Notes under the pieces: model-generated | What the model was told of the DNA's origin: nothing | Databases searched by the model: none | Seen by the model: only the letters and a program-made list of their open reading frames with translations | Source: Pseudomonadota bacterium | Lineage (GTDB): Bacteria; Pseudomonadota; Gammaproteobacteria; Burkholderiales; Burkholderiaceae_E | Direction of reading: 5' to 3' | Length of the DNA stretch: 60,614 nt | NCBI GenBank assembly: GCA_023388075.1 | Contig: JAEWGX010000094.1 | Span: 1-60,614, forward strand | Made by a program: the position numbers and the translations under genes | Shown: one piece after another, positions 1 through 9,831 of the stretch | How positions within the stretch are numbered: position 1 is the stretch's first letter | How the letters are laid out: each line of letters opens with the position of its first letter

Positions 1-13
1 CGAACCGACGCGG

Positions 14-1222
14 TCACTGCGCCGACTCCAGCTCCTCGGTGCGCAGCGGCGAGTAGCTGTCCCACCGATTGCATCCGGGGCACTGCCAGTAGTAGTGCTG
101 CGCCCGGAAGGCGCAGACGCTGCAGACATAGCGCGACATCCGCTCCGCCTGGTGGCGCACCAGGGTGCGCAACGCCGCCTCGTCCATGTCGGCGGCGCTG
201 CCGGCCGCGCCGGCCCGCTCCTGGTGCGACAGGTCGAGGAGAAGCTGCAGGCCCAGGAGCGACGGATGCGTCACCAGGATCTGGCGCACCCATTGCGCTG
301 CCGCCGGCTTGCCGTCCAGCCGGGCGATCGCCTCGGCGACCGCCTTGACCAGGTCCGTGGACTCGGCGGCATGCTCCAGGCGCTGCATCCGCGCGATGGC
401 CGCGCGCAGGCCCTGGTCGCCGGCATCGCGCGCGCCGGCCTCCATCCAGTCGCGCGCGATGAGCGCGACATAACGCGGATTGCGCCCGGCGACCGGCTCC
501 CAGGCTCGGATGGCCTCCGCCCACGCCTCCTGCTCGAAGGCGATCCGTCCGAGCACGATGGCCGGGCGCGGGTGGTCCGGGGCGGCCTCCCGCGCCTCGT
601 GGGCATGGGCGCGGGCCTCCTCGAACCGGCGTGCCTTCAGGCTTTCCATCGCCAGCTCGCAGAACGCATGCGCGACGATGCGTCGGGTATCGAAGGCCGG
701 ATCCACCGGCCCGTCGCGAGCGAGGTCGATCACCCGCGGCCAGTCGTGGGTGCGCTGCGCGATCTCGAGGCGCAGGCGCGAAGCAGCGCCGGCGTAGGCG
801 GTGCCCTCCAGCCGGTTGAAGGCGTCCTCGGCCCGGTCGATCAGGCCCGCCTTGAGGAAATCCTGTCCCAGCTCGAAGAGCGCATGCGCGCGCTGCTCGG
901 CATCCAGGTCGCCGCGCTCGACCAGGTTCTCGTGGACCCGGATGGCGCGCTCGGTCTCGCCCCGGCGCCGGAACAGCGACCCCAGCGCGAAATGCAGCTC
1001 GATCGCCTCGGGCTCGATGCGCACCACCTCGATGAACGCATCGATCGCCTTGTCGGACTGCTCGTTGAGCAGGTAGTTCAAGCCCTTGAAGTAGGCACCC
1101 GAGAGATGGTCCGGCGCGCGGGTGGAGAGCCGCCGGTCACCACGCGCCGCGAACCAGCCCAGCCCGAAGAAGAGCGGGATGGCGAGAAAGTACCAGTACT
1201 CGAACTCCAGGGCGGATTCCAC
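14..1222 (-). CDS. lapB: Lipopolysaccharide assembly protein B
   Basis: This 402-residue protein matches LapB (YciM), the inner-membrane TPR protein that helps FtsH control LpxC and so balances LPS synthesis. An N-terminal membrane anchor (about residues 8-25, aromatic-rich) is followed by TPR helices through most of the chain. The C-terminus is a rubredoxin-like metal knuckle with CxxC pairs at C367/C370 and C381/C384, the family hallmark. It is the last gene of the minus-strand block rpsA-ihfB-lapA-lapB, directly after lapA, the usual arrangement. Length is normal (about 390-400). The call is secure. Confidence 0.95.
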   Translation of the reverse strand: MESALEFEYWYFLAIPLFFGLGWFAARGDRRLSTRAPDHLSGAYFKGLNYLLNEQSDKAIDAFIEVVRIEPEAIELHFALGSLFRRRGETERAIRVHENLVERGDLDAEQRAHALFELGQDFLKAGLIDRAEDAFNRLEGTAYAGAASRLRLEIAQRTHDWPRVIDLARDGPVDPAFDTRRIVAHAFCELAMESLKARRFEEARAHAHEAREAAPDHPRPAIVLGRIAFEQEAWAEAIRAWEPVAGRNPRYVALIARDWMEAGARDAGDQGLRAAIARMQRLEHAAESTDLVKAVAEAIARLDGKPAAAQWVRQILVTHPSLLGLQLLLDLSHQERAGAAGSAADMDEAALRTLVRHQAERMSRYVCSVCAFRAQHYYWQCPGCNRWDSYSPLRTEELESAQ

Positions 1223-1302
1223 GGCGGATGCTGGCGCGGCTCAGCGCCGCCGCCTGCAGGCGGCACGCACCGCCGCCCGGGAAGACGCTGGGGCGGCGCG
1301 CA

Positions 1303-1626
1303 TCAGGGCGGAGGCAGCTGTGCGGCGATCGCCTCGATTTCGGCCTGCGCCCGCTGCTCGGGATCCCGCTGGCGCTGAAGCCGATCCAGGTCGCGCTTGA
1401 GCCTTGCGACCAGCCGGCGCTGCCGGAAGAGCCGCGGCATGAAGGTAGCGAAGCCGAGCAGCAGCCCGAGCAGGAAGAAGAGCAGCAGGAAGACCACCAG
1501 CGGGCCGGAGACCGAGAGGTCCTGGTTGCCGAAGAAGCCCATGCGGACCGGTTCGGTGTTGCTGAGCGCGAAGCCCAGCAACACGATGAACACCACCAGT
1601 TTGACGAGCCAGCCGATCAGGCGCAT
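1303..1626 (-). CDS. lapA: LapA-domain (DUF1049) inner-membrane protein
   Basis: A 107-residue protein with two hydrophobic helices (about residues 5-22 and 41-62), a basic loop, and a charged C-terminal tail rich in Arg, Gln and Glu that is probably a short coiled coil. This is the usual form of LapA (YciS), the small partner encoded just before LapB. It lies between ihfB (15 bases upstream) and lapB (80 bases downstream) on the same strand, so it is probably co-transcribed. The function is inferred from family and neighbours; the exact role of LapA is poorly defined even in model bacteria. Confidence 0.88.
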   Translation of the reverse strand: MRLIGWLVKLVVFIVLLGFALSNTEPVRMGFFGNQDLSVSGPLVVFLLLFFLLGLLLGFATFMPRLFRQRRLVARLKRDLDRLQRQRDPEQRAQAEIEAIAAQLPPP

Positions 1627-1641
1627 CGGGAATCCGGCCGC

Positions 1642-1980
1642 TCAGGCGCCGCGCAGCGCGGCATCCACGCTCTCCCGCAACTGCTTGCCGGGCTTGAAGT
1701 GCGGCACCCGCTTCTCGGGCACGAGAACCTGCTCGCCGGACTTGGGGTTGCGCCCCATCCGCGGCGGACGATACGACAACGCGAAGCTGCCGAACCCACG
1801 GATCTCGATTCGGTTGCCATCCGCGAGCGCCCGGGCCATGGCGTCCAGCACCGTGCGCACCGCGTACTCCGCGTCCTTCGCCACCAGCTGCGAATAGCGA
1901 TCCGCAAGCCGGGCGATAAGCTCCGACTTGGTCATCGTGCCCGGCGCGGACTGATCGTCCACGTCCACCGCTTCCGTCAC
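1642..1980 (-). CDS. ihfB: Integration host factor beta subunit
   Basis: Encodes the beta chain of the DNA-bending heterodimer IHF. The body starts MTKSELIARL and carries the HU/IHF signature, including GFGSF, the RxxRxGRNPK beta-arm with its tip proline, and the basic FKPGKxLR tail. The classical start would be the ATG at 1935, but nothing like a ribosome site precedes it. A GTG at 1980 has AAGGA eight bases upstream, inside the last codons of rpsA, and would add 15 residues (112 in total). I chose the GTG for this reason; the shorter 97-residue form cannot be excluded. It follows rpsA, as is usual in proteobacteria. Confidence 0.9.
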   Translation of the reverse strand: MTEAVDVDDQSAPGTMTKSELIARLADRYSQLVAKDAEYAVRTVLDAMARALADGNRIEIRGFGSFALSYRPPRMGRNPKSGEQVLVPEKRVPHFKPGKQLRESVDAALRGA

Positions 1981-1984
1981 GGTC

Positions 1985-3709
<1,725 letters not shown>

Positions 3710-3823
3710 TGAAATCCAGTTGGTTTCACGCCAGGCGAGATCTGCTCGATGGCTGGATCTTCGCGCCAGCGGTGTTGAAGAAACGGGGACGCAAACCGAT
3801 GTCGCCCTTGACTGCCGCCGCGT

Positions 3824-4552
3824 TCACTTCTGCCGCGGCCCGCCCCCGACGGAAACGAGCAGTTGCCATGCCCCCAGTACCTGCTCGATCGTCTGTTCGA
3901 CGGAGAGGTGCGTGGAGTCGATGACGACCGCATCGCTCGCGGCCCTGAGCGGCGCGACCTCGCGATTCGCATCGCGATCGTCCCGTTCACGCAGGATCCG
4001 CAAAAGGCTGGAGATGTTACTGGAAAAACCCTTTTCGATCAACTGCTTATGTCGGCGCTCCGCGCGCGACTGCACGTCGGCCGTCAGGAACACCTTGAGC
4101 GTCGCGTCCGGGAAGATCACGGTGCCCATGTCGCGGCCGTCGGCCACCAGGCCCGGGGCGACCCGAAAGCCCCGCTGCGCCTGCACCAGGGCGCTGCGCA
4201 CCGCCGGCAGCGCCGCCACCTGCGAGGCCGCCGCGCCGACGCTTTCCTCGCGGATCAGGTCGGTCACGTCGCGCCCGGCCAGCAGGATTTGACCATGCTG
4301 AAACAATGGTTTCAGGTTCCGACCGATCCGAGCCAGGGCGGCCTCGTCACCCAGGTCGACGCCGGCCTCCCGGGCGGCGAAGGCGACCAGCCGGTAGAGC
4401 GCCCCGCTGTCGAGATAGTGAAAGCCAAGCCGCCGCGCCACCTCGGCGGCGATCGTGCCCTTCCCCGACGCGGTGGGACCGTCGATCGCGATCACCGGCA
4501 CATCGGCGGTGGCGCTGCCGCGCCCGGGCTCGGCTGACTGGTGCGAAGTCAT
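3824..4552 (-). CDS. cmk: Cytidylate kinase
   Basis: A 242-residue NMP kinase that phosphorylates CMP and dCMP with ATP. The P-loop GPTASGKG lies at residues 25-32 and is followed by LDSGALYR, the CMP-binding motif. The DGRDMGTVIFP stretch and the RxxRDxxD lid typical of bacterial Cmk (here ERDDRDANR) are present. About 18 extra residues precede the conserved VPVIAIDGP. Its ATG overlaps the aroA stop as ATGA, so the two are translationally coupled. aroA-cmk-rpsA is the standard betaproteobacterial order. Confidence 0.95.
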   Translation of the reverse strand: MTSHQSAEPGRGSATADVPVIAIDGPTASGKGTIAAEVARRLGFHYLDSGALYRLVAFAAREAGVDLGDEAALARIGRNLKPLFQHGQILLAGRDVTDLIREESVGAAASQVAALPAVRSALVQAQRGFRVAPGLVADGRDMGTVIFPDATLKVFLTADVQSRAERRHKQLIEKGFSSNISSLLRILRERDDRDANREVAPLRAASDAVVIDSTHLSVEQTIEQVLGAWQLLVSVGGGPRQK

Positions 4553-5868
4553 CGACGCGCCTCGATCGGGATGCCGACCGACGAGGCCAACTGCGCGAAC
4601 CGGGGAAACGAGGTGTCGACGTTGGCCGCGTCGCGGATTTCGATCGGACCGCTCGCGCGCAGGCTCGCGACCGCGAACGACATGGCGATGCGATGGTCGG
4701 CATGGGATTCGACGCTGCCGCCGCCCAAAGGCGTGGGCTCGCCGCCGCGTCCGTCGATCACCATGCCGTCCTCGAGCGGCTCGACTATCACCCCGAGCCG
4801 TTCGAGGCCCTCGGCCATCACCGCGATCCGGTCCGACTCCTTCACCCGCAGCTCCCCCGCGCCGCGCAGGACGGTGCGGCCCTCCGCGCAGACGGCGGCG
4901 ATGAAGAGCGCCGGGAACTCGTCGATCGCGAGCGGCACCCATTCCGGCGGGATCTCGATGCCCCGGAGGCGGGCGCCGCGCACCCGCAGGTCCGCGACCG
5001 GTTCGCCCCCGACGGTCCGGACAGAGGATTCGGTGATGTCCGCGCCCATCGCGCGCAGGATGTGCAGCACCCCGATGCGGGTGGGATTCATGCCCACGTG
5101 CACCAGCTCGAGATCGGCGCCCGGGCAGATGCTGGCCGCCACCAGGAAGAACGCTGCCGACGAGATGTCCGCCGGCACTTCGATGCGGCAGGCACGCAGC
5201 CGGCCGCCGCCGGTGACCGAGACCGTGGCACCGTCGCGTGCGACCGGCACGCCGAAGGCGGTGAGCATCCGCTCCGTATGGTCGCGGGTAGGCGCGGGCT
5301 CGGTGACCCGGGTGGTGCCATCGGCATAGAGCCCGGCGAGCAGCAGTGCCGACTTCACCTGGGCGCTCGCCACCGCCAGGCTGACGTCCGTCGCCCGCAG
5401 CGCGGCCACGGGGTGCACCACCAGGGGCGGCCGGCCCTCGTTGCTGTCGATGCGCGCGCCCATGGTCGCGAGCGGATCGATCACCCGCCGCATCGGGCGT
5501 CGCCCGAGGCTCTCGTCGCCGACCAGCCGCGCCTCGAAGCGCTGCCCGGCAAGCAGGCCGCACAACAGCCGCATGGTGGTGCCCGAGTTGCCGCAATCGA
5601 GCGGCGCGGCGGGGGCGGACAGGCCGTCCAGGCCCACTCCCTCGATGGTGACTTCCCCTTCGCGGGGCCCTTCGATCCGCACGCCGAGCGAGCGGAAGAT
5701 GTTCGCGGTCGCCACCGCATCGGCGCCCTCCAGGAACCCGCTCACCCTGGTCGTGCCTTCGGCAAGCGCCCCCAGCATGACCGAGCGATGCGAGATCGAC
5801 TTGTCTCCCGGCACGCGCAGACGTCCCTTCACCCTGCCTCCGGGCTGCGCGTGCAGCGAATCGAACAT
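4549..5868 (-). CDS. aroA: 3-phosphoshikimate 1-carboxyvinyltransferase (EPSP synthase)
   Basis: Catalyses the sixth shikimate-pathway step, joining PEP to shikimate 3-phosphate. The 439-residue protein has the N-terminal GDKSISHR motif (residues 21-28, catalytic Lys23), the GNSGTTMR motif of the first half, and RVKESDR of the second. The start at 5868 is fixed by a strong GGAGGAAG ribosome site; upstream in-frame codons lack family similarity. In most betaproteobacteria the pheA-hisC-tyrA genes lie upstream. Here a divergent unknown gene is found instead, so aroA is the first gene of its unit. Confidence 0.96.
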   Translation of the reverse strand: MFDSLHAQPGGRVKGRLRVPGDKSISHRSVMLGALAEGTTRVSGFLEGADAVATANIFRSLGVRIEGPREGEVTIEGVGLDGLSAPAAPLDCGNSGTTMRLLCGLLAGQRFEARLVGDESLGRRPMRRVIDPLATMGARIDSNEGRPPLVVHPVAALRATDVSLAVASAQVKSALLLAGLYADGTTRVTEPAPTRDHTERMLTAFGVPVARDGATVSVTGGGRLRACRIEVPADISSAAFFLVAASICPGADLELVHVGMNPTRIGVLHILRAMGADITESSVRTVGGEPVADLRVRGARLRGIEIPPEWVPLAIDEFPALFIAAVCAEGRTVLRGAGELRVKESDRIAVMAEGLERLGVIVEPLEDGMVIDGRGGEPTPLGGGSVESHADHRIAMSFAVASLRASGPIEIRDAANVDTSFPRFAQLASSVGIPIEARR

Positions 5869-6012
5869 GAAAAACTTCCTCCCCTGCCGCCGAGGCGGCT
5901 GCCAAACTGCTGCATGCGTCAGCCCAGGGCTGCCGTTCAGCCGGTCGAATGCGCCGCCAGGCGCGTCCGATCCGACGGTTGTCAGGATTGCGCCAACGGG
6001 TCCAAAGCCGCG

Positions 6013-6435
6013 ATGTTCAACTGGTTTCAACGATCGAGCAAATCTCCAAGACGCCGCCCGCCGACGCTTCCAGCGTCCACGCCGGCGCCGGCGATTCCCC
6101 TGCCTGCGGCGGATCCCGCGGCGCTTGCCCGCCTCCCGGCAGCCGCGCGCGAGTTGAGTCCCCAGGCCCAGCGGGTGCTCGCGAGCCTACCCGCCTCGGT
6201 GGACCTCGCCCGAAGCTGCGCCGGCTTTCCGGTCGTGGTGGAACGACTCCTCGGCCAGTGGCGCGACCCGCGCAGCTTCCGGGCCACCCTGGACTCGATG
6301 CTGATGGACTCACGAGGCGGCCGCCAGGGCTTCCCCTTCGACGTCGTGAGCGAGCTCGGCGCGCTGCGTCACTACTACGACAGCGCGGTCTTTCCGGTGG
6401 CCTCCGCCGGCTGGGGCAGCATCGACCCCCGGTAG
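6013..6435 (+). CDS. Small protein of unknown function
   Basis: A 140-residue reading frame (MFNWFQ...) that I cannot assign to a named family. The first 50 residues are rich in Pro and Ala, probably disordered. The C-terminal 90 look like a compact helical domain with regular hydrophobic spacing and a conserved-looking aromatic end (ALRHYYDSAVFP). It runs divergently from aroA with 144 bases between the starts and sits 79 bases before the FKBP gene. Third-position GC bias is coding-like on this strand. The antisense frame across the same DNA is longer but has no recognisable domain. Confidence 0.55.
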   Translation: MFNWFQRSSKSPRRRPPTLPASTPAPAIPLPAADPAALARLPAAARELSPQAQRVLASLPASVDLARSCAGFPVVVERLLGQWRDPRSFRATLDSMLMDSRGGRQGFPFDVVSELGALRHYYDSAVFPVASAGWGSIDPR

Positions 6436-6514
6436 CGCGGCAGTCCCGCGGGCATACGCCGTTGCCCCGCGTGCTATCTTCCTTGCCTTCATGCATCGAA
6501 CGGGCGAGGGTCAG

Positions 6515-6889
6515 ATGGCATTCCAAACCGGCGCAAGCGGACTGGGCATCGACGACGTGGAGATCGGAACGGGCGCGGAGGCACGCGCCGGCCAGCATGT
6601 CTCGGTGCACTACACCGGCTGGCTGTGGGAGGCGGATGCCACCCAGCCCGAGGGCGGACGCGCCGGCAGCAAGTTCGACTCCAGCAAGGACCGGGGACAG
6701 CCCTTCGACTTCCCACTGGGCGCGGGCCACGTCATCTCGGGCTGGGACCAGGGCGTCGCCGGCATGAGGGTGGGCGGCAAGCGACGCCTGCTCATCCCCG
6801 CCAGCCTCGGCTACGGCGCCCGCGGCGCGGGCGGCGTGATCCCACCGGACGCCACGCTGCTTTTCGAGGTGGACCTCCTCTCGGCTTGA
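6515..6889 (+). CDS. FKBP-type peptidyl-prolyl cis-trans isomerase
   Basis: A 124-residue single-domain FKBP that catalyses Xaa-Pro bond isomerisation. It contains VHYTGW, KFDSS, PFDFPLGAGHVISGWDQG, the flap GYGARG and the closing IPPDATLLFEVDL, which together form the FK506/substrate pocket. There is no signal peptide, so it should be cytoplasmic. An ATG at 6491 is in frame, but 6515 has GAGGG just upstream and begins the fold properly. It lies 43 bases before glnS, with a perfect palindrome between them. Confidence 0.9.
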   Translation: MAFQTGASGLGIDDVEIGTGAEARAGQHVSVHYTGWLWEADATQPEGGRAGSKFDSSKDRGQPFDFPLGAGHVISGWDQGVAGMRVGGKRRLLIPASLGYGARGAGGVIPPDATLLFEVDLLSA

Positions 6890-6893
6890 CAGC

Positions 6894-6913
6894 GCGCCCG
6901 CCGCGGCGGGCGC
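6894..6913. repeat. Perfect 20-base palindrome between FKBP gene and glnS
   Basis: The DNA here equals its own reverse complement (arms GCGCCCGCCG and CGGCGGGCGC). It starts five bases after the FKBP stop and ends 19 before the glnS ATG. It could fold as a very GC-rich RNA hairpin with a minimal loop, but no T-run follows, so it is not a classical terminator. Confidence 0.6.
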
Positions 6914-6932
6914 CGCAGCCGTACCGCATTCC

Positions 6933-8699
6933 ATGACTTCCCCGGAACCCGTCCCCAGCAATTTCATTCGGCAGGCGATCGATGCGGATCTGGCGACCGG
7001 TGCCTACGCCGGCCGCCGCTGGGCCGGACGCCCCGGCCCCGCTGCCGTCCAGCGCGCGGGCGCGCCGGACCCGGCGACCATCCGGACCCGCTTTCCTCCC
7101 GAGCCCAACGGGTACCTCCACATCGGCCATGCCAAGTCGATCTGCCTCAACTTCGGCATCGCCCAGTCCTACGGCGGGCGCTGCCACATGCGCTTCGACG
7201 ATACCAACCCGGTCAAGGAGGACCAGGAGTTCGTCGACGCCATCCTCGACTCCATCCACTGGCTCGGCTTCGACTGGACGCACCCGGACGGCCAGACGGA
7301 TCTCTATCACGCGAGCGACTACTTCCAGGATCTGTACGAGTTCGCGCGATACCTGATCGGCGCCGGCCATGCCTACGTCGACCAGCAGACCGCGGACGAG
7401 ATCCGCGACAGCCGCGGCACGCTCACCGAACCCGGCCGCGACTCGCCCTATCGGGACCGTCCGTCCGAGGACAGCCTGCGGCTCTTCGAGGAGATGCGTG
7501 CCGGCCGCCATCCGGAAGGCGCGATGGTGCTGCGCGCGCGCATCGACATGGCCTCGCCCAACATCAACATGCGTGACCCGGTGCTCTACCGCATCCGCTT
7601 CGCGCATCACCATCGGACCGGCGAAGACTGGCCGATCTATCCGATGTACGACTACGCGCACCCGCTCTCGGATGCGCTGGAGCGCGTCACCCATTCGCTC
7701 TGCACGCTGGAGTTCGAGGACCATCGGCCGCTCTACGACTGGCTGATCGAGCGGGTGGCCGAGGGCGGGTACTTCGATGCCCCGTTCCCGCGGCAGATCG
7801 AGTTCGCGCGGCTGAACCTCAACTACAGCATCTCGAGCAAGCGACGCCTGCAGCAGCTGGTGAGCGAGGGCCATGTCGACGGCTGGGACGACCCGCGCAT
7901 GACGACCCTGGTGGGCCTGCGCCGCCGCGGCTACACGCCGGAGTCGATCCGGCTCTTCTGCGATCGGATCGGCGTCGCCAAGGCGGCGCAGTGGATCGAC
8001 ATGGACGTGCTGGAGCAGACGGTGCGCGAGGACCTCGAGGCGCGTGCCGGGCGCGTGGCCGTCGTGGTGGATCCGCTGCGGCTGGTGGTCACTTCCGTCG
8101 AGGACGCCATCGCCGAGCCGTGCGAGGCACCGGTGCATCCGCACCAGCCCGAGCGCGGCGTGCGACGCTTCCACTTCGGTCGCGAGCTGTGGATCGAACG
8201 CAGCGATTTCGAGACCGACCCGCCCAAGGGCTTCTTCCGGCTCGCGCCCGACCGGATGGTCCGGCTGCGCTACGGCTACGTGGTGAAGTGCACCGGTTTC
8301 GACCGGGATGCCGACGGCCGGGTGTCGACCGTCTACTGCGAGCACCTGCCGCAGACCCGCTCCGGCACCCCTGGCGCGGACTCGGTGAAGGTGAAGGGCA
8401 ACATCCATTGGGTCAATGCCGCCGAAGCGGTGCCGGTGACCCTGCGCATCTACGACCGGCTCTTCACCGAGCCGCAGCCCGACCTGGGCGGCCGCGACTT
8501 CCTCGCCGCGCTGAACGGCGAATCGAAGAAGGTCTGCACCGGGTACGCCGAGCCGTCGATCGCCGGGGCCAGGCCCGAGGACCGGCTGCAGTTCGAGCGC
8601 CAGGGCTACTTCGTCGCGGACCGGTACGATCACCGCCCGGAGGGGCCGGTGTTCAACCGGACCGCCACGCTGAAGGATTCCTTCGCGCGCAAGCGATAG
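6933..8699 (+). CDS. glnS: Glutaminyl-tRNA synthetase
   Basis: 588 residues, class I aminoacyl-tRNA synthetase that charges tRNA-Gln. The HIGH motif is intact (FPPEPNGYLHIGHAKS, HIGH at 63-66), and the second signature is ISSKR near residue 300, in place of the usual MSKR/LSKR form. The C-terminal half is the beta-barrel anticodon-binding region (VYCEHLPQTRSG, KGNIHWV). Compared with the E. coli enzyme there are about 20 extra Gly/Ala/Pro-rich residues between the N-terminal helix and the Rossmann fold. The ATG at 6933 follows the FKBP gene closely. Confidence 0.96.
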   Translation: MTSPEPVPSNFIRQAIDADLATGAYAGRRWAGRPGPAAVQRAGAPDPATIRTRFPPEPNGYLHIGHAKSICLNFGIAQSYGGRCHMRFDDTNPVKEDQEFVDAILDSIHWLGFDWTHPDGQTDLYHASDYFQDLYEFARYLIGAGHAYVDQQTADEIRDSRGTLTEPGRDSPYRDRPSEDSLRLFEEMRAGRHPEGAMVLRARIDMASPNINMRDPVLYRIRFAHHHRTGEDWPIYPMYDYAHPLSDALERVTHSLCTLEFEDHRPLYDWLIERVAEGGYFDAPFPRQIEFARLNLNYSISSKRRLQQLVSEGHVDGWDDPRMTTLVGLRRRGYTPESIRLFCDRIGVAKAAQWIDMDVLEQTVREDLEARAGRVAVVVDPLRLVVTSVEDAIAEPCEAPVHPHQPERGVRRFHFGRELWIERSDFETDPPKGFFRLAPDRMVRLRYGYVVKCTGFDRDADGRVSTVYCEHLPQTRSGTPGADSVKVKGNIHWVNAAEAVPVTLRIYDRLFTEPQPDLGGRDFLAALNGESKKVCTGYAEPSIAGARPEDRLQFERQGYFVADRYDHRPEGPVFNRTATLKDSFARKR

Positions 8700-8813
8700 C
8701 CCGCCGGGCCGGGTATCCTCGGTATTGTTCTCCGAAAGAAGCACGGGTATCTTCTGGGCTCCAACGGCCGGCCCCGCCAGGGCACGCGTGCCGACAACGC
8801 ACAAGGAGACCAT

Positions 8814-9788
8814 ATGAAGCACTCGACATCGAGGCGCGCTGCTGCCGTCCGCGGACTCGGCCTGGCGCTCGGCGCCGCACTCTCGCTCGGGCTCGCCCCT
8901 TCGGCCACCGCCCAGCAGGTCACCTTCATGACCGGCCCGCAGGGTGGATCGTGGATCCCCCTCGGCGGCGCGCTGAAGGGCATCTGGGAGAAGGAGGTGC
9001 CGGGCCTAAAGATCCAGATGACCCCTGGAGCCGGCATCAGCAACGTGCGCGGCGTCGACGCCGGCAAGGCCCACATCGGCTTCGGCAACTCCATCACCAC
9101 GGTGGACGGCGTCAAGGGCAACCCGCCCTACCCCAAGGCGACGACCAACGTGTGCCAGGTGGCCAATCTCTATCCCCAGTATTTCCAGGTGGTCGCGCTC
9201 GCGGATTCCGGCATCGAGACCGTCGCGGACATGAAGGGCAAGGCCGGCGTGATGCAGTCGCGCGGCAACACGGCGGAGCTGATCACGCAGCACATCCTGA
9301 AGACGCAGGGCCTCACCTACGATTCGCTGCGCAAGGCCAACTTCGTCGCCAGCTACGACGACGCCGTCTCGATGCTGAAGGACGGGCAGGCGGAGGTGTT
9401 CACCCTCGGCACCACGGCACCGGCCTCCTCCGTGATGAACCTGGCAAGCGCGCGCGACATCAAGCTGGTCGGCGTGGACGAGAAGATCCTTGCCGAGATG
9501 AAGAAGATCAATCCCGGCTACAACATGGCCACCATCAAGGCCGGCACCTACCAGAAGCAGGACAAGGACGTGAACGTCATCGCGTACTCCACCCACCTGG
9601 TGGCGGCCTGCGACCTGCCCGAGGACGTGGTCTACAAGATGACCAAGTCGCTCGCCGACAATGCCGGCGACCTGGTCGCGGTGGTCAAGGCGGTAGCCGG
9701 GCTCAACGCCAAGGCGATGGCGCAGGACATCGGCGTGCCGTTCCACAAGGGCTCGGAGAAGTACTACAAGGAGGTCGGCGCCCTCTGA
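8814..9788 (+). CDS. TAXI-family TRAP transporter substrate-binding protein
   Basis: A 324-residue periplasmic binding protein. A signal peptide of about 33 residues (twin-Arg start, long Ala/Leu core, ATAQQ cleavage region) is followed by MTGPQGGSW, typical of TAXI proteins. AAGGAGACCAT precedes the ATG. The gene lies 43 bases before a fused TRAP permease, so the two form a complete TRAP-TAXI importer driven by an ion gradient. Such systems usually take up small organic acids or amino acids; the substrate cannot be read from sequence. Confidence 0.9.
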   Translation: MKHSTSRRAAAVRGLGLALGAALSLGLAPSATAQQVTFMTGPQGGSWIPLGGALKGIWEKEVPGLKIQMTPGAGISNVRGVDAGKAHIGFGNSITTVDGVKGNPPYPKATTNVCQVANLYPQYFQVVALADSGIETVADMKGKAGVMQSRGNTAELITQHILKTQGLTYDSLRKANFVASYDDAVSMLKDGQAEVFTLGTTAPASSVMNLASARDIKLVGVDEKILAEMKKINPGYNMATIKAGTYQKQDKDVNVIAYSTHLVAACDLPEDVVYKMTKSLADNAGDLVAVVKAVAGLNAKAMAQDIGVPFHKGSEKYYKEVGAL

Positions 9789-9831
9789 GCCCGGAGCCGA
9801 TCGCAGCGGCACGGACGCATCCGGACGTTTC

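Noticed and set aside
3824..5905. An apparent 693-codon single gene joining cmk to aroA.
   Set aside because: Only the last third (cmk) is meaningful; the upstream part is the wrong frame of aroA. The two true genes overlap by ATGA.
6792..8822. A 676-codon open frame opposite glnS.
   Set aside because: Antisense shadow of GlnRS with low-complexity Arg/His/Val-rich sequence and no motif.
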